Shown: piece after piece, positions 14,088-14,390 of the stretch
Layout: every line of letters starts with the position of its first letter
How positions within the stretch are numbered: position 1 is the first letter of the stretch
Source: Clostridia bacterium
Lineage (GTDB): Bacteria > Bacillota > Clostridia > CAKSNL01 > HGM11501
Assembly (NCBI GenBank): GCA_017390225.1
Contig: JAFPCL010000228.1
Location: 1-14,390, forward strand
Direction: 5' to 3'
DNA length: 14,390 bases
The notes under the pieces: model-generated
Databases searched by the model: none
Seen by the model: only the letters and a program-made list of their open reading frames with translations
What the model was told of the DNA's origin: nothing
Translations under genes and position numbers: made by a program

Positions 14088-14224
14088 GAAGGACACCTCC
14101 AAACATAAATAAAGCGGCAGAAAAATTCCGCCGCTAAATAAACATGATTATCCTAAAATCTTGTCTATATTTACCGTGCCGCTATGGCGGTCGGTGAGAA
14201 GCGGAACAGCTTCTGCTTGTTTTC
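14088..14224 (-). promoter_or_regulatory. infC operon leader, candidate L20 autoregulatory element
   Basis: The ~137-base leader on the minus strand folds into at least three helices: AGAAGC/GCTTCT (14214-14209 with 14202-14197), a two-part stem ACCG-CCGC/GCGG-CGGT (14195-14173), and, next to the ribosome site, a 10-pair stem AGCGGCGGAA/TTCTGCCGCT (14135-14113) followed by the broken T-rich stretch TTTATTTATG. The last is attenuator-like. In Bacillota an L20-binding leader upstream of infC-rpmI-rplT is known to cause premature termination; position and layout fit. I have not matched it to the family model base by base. Confidence 0.6.
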
Positions 14225-14230
14225 CAGAAG

Positions 14231-14259
14231 ATTATAGCACATGTTTTTTTAGTTGTCAA
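14231..14259 (-). promoter_or_regulatory. Extended consensus sigma-A promoter of infC-rpmI-rplT
   Basis: On the minus strand TTGACA (14259-14254), 17 bases and TATAAT (14236-14231) match consensus at all 12 positions, with TGC directly before the -10 giving the extended -10 (TGnTATAAT). This predicts very strong transcription, in keeping with downstream control by leader attenuation. Confidence 0.9.
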
Positions 14260-14278
14260 TAGTTTTTTGAAATAATTT

Positions 14279-14309
14279 TAAAAAATATTCCCGTGCGAAA
14301 ACGCACGGG
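14279..14309 (-). terminator. Rho-independent terminator of the gene at the right edge
   Basis: Read on the minus strand, CCCGTGCG (14309-14302) pairs perfectly with CGCACGGG (14297-14290) around a TTTT loop, followed by AATA and six T residues (14285-14280). It ends 20 bases before the infC -35 box. Confidence 0.88.
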
Positions 14310-14348
14310 ATATCTGCATACAGTAATCGATGTGCCGGAAAAATCCGG

Positions 14349-14390
14349 TTAACAACAACTGTCTTTCTTGCATTTAAAGGATTCACAGTC
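14349..14390 (-). CDS. C-terminus of an unidentified Cys-rich protein, partial
   Basis: The minus strand enters from the right edge with a frame that reads DCESFKCKKDSCC and then TAA, ahead of a small CCGGA/TCCGG hairpin and the terminator at 14279-14309. Four cysteines in 13 residues suggest a metal- or cluster-binding tail, but 13 residues are too few to identify a family. The frame is inferred from its fit with the terminator. One other frame is also open here but runs straight through the terminator hairpin, which is unlikely for a real gene. Confidence 0.45.
   Translation of the reverse strand, partial: DCESFKCKKDSCC

Overview
The window looks like a chromosomal segment of an endospore-forming member of the Bacillota, most likely class Clostridia. 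Support comes from dipicolinate synthase genes dpaA-dpaB (spore core DPA), a pyrophosphate-type phosphofructokinase, a Bacillota-style infC-rpmI-rplT operon with a structured leader, strong AGGAGG ribosome binding sites and textbook sigma-A promoters (TTGACA-17-TATAAT). Genus cannot be assigned from the sequence alone. No phage genes, transposase genes, CRISPR array, tRNA or rRNA were seen.

Layout, left to right. (1) The end of a leucine operon: the 3' part of leuD and complete leuB, one base overlapping, closed by a terminator at 1327-1363. (2) A single-gene unit for an acyltransferase-3 type membrane protein with its own promoter, then a terminator whose right arm also supplies the -35 box of the next promoter. 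(3) A secreted protein of unknown function with a C-terminal copper-amine-oxidase-N-like domain, followed 12 bases later by an endonuclease/exonuclease/phosphatase family hydrolase and then, 50 bases on, a type I glutamine synthetase ending at a strong terminator. (4) dpaA-dpaB behind a candidate mother-cell sporulation promoter; dpaA has its best ribosome binding site in front of an AUA codon. (5) A 325-base convergent gap holding two copies of a ~96-bp terminator-containing repeat around a ~126-bp spacer that can fold into a branched structure. (6) On the minus strand, malQ and a PPi-dependent phosphofructokinase, 21 bases apart, forming a glucan-to-glycolysis operon. (7) A divergent promoter region with an exact 7-3-7 dyad, then two tandem paralogous 291-aa EamA/DMT-like transporters. 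(8) A bidirectional terminator, then on the minus strand infC (AUU start), rpmI and rplT behind a consensus promoter and a leader likely to be the L20 autoregulatory element. (9) The terminator and last 13 codons of a Cys-rich protein at the right edge.

Most of the region is ordinary core metabolism and translation. I do not see an undescribed defence or mobile system. The parts that most deserve a second look are the 7822-8140 repeat/structure element, the apparent AUA start of dpaA, the terminator/promoter overlap at 2441-2486, the tandem transporter pair and the infC leader.
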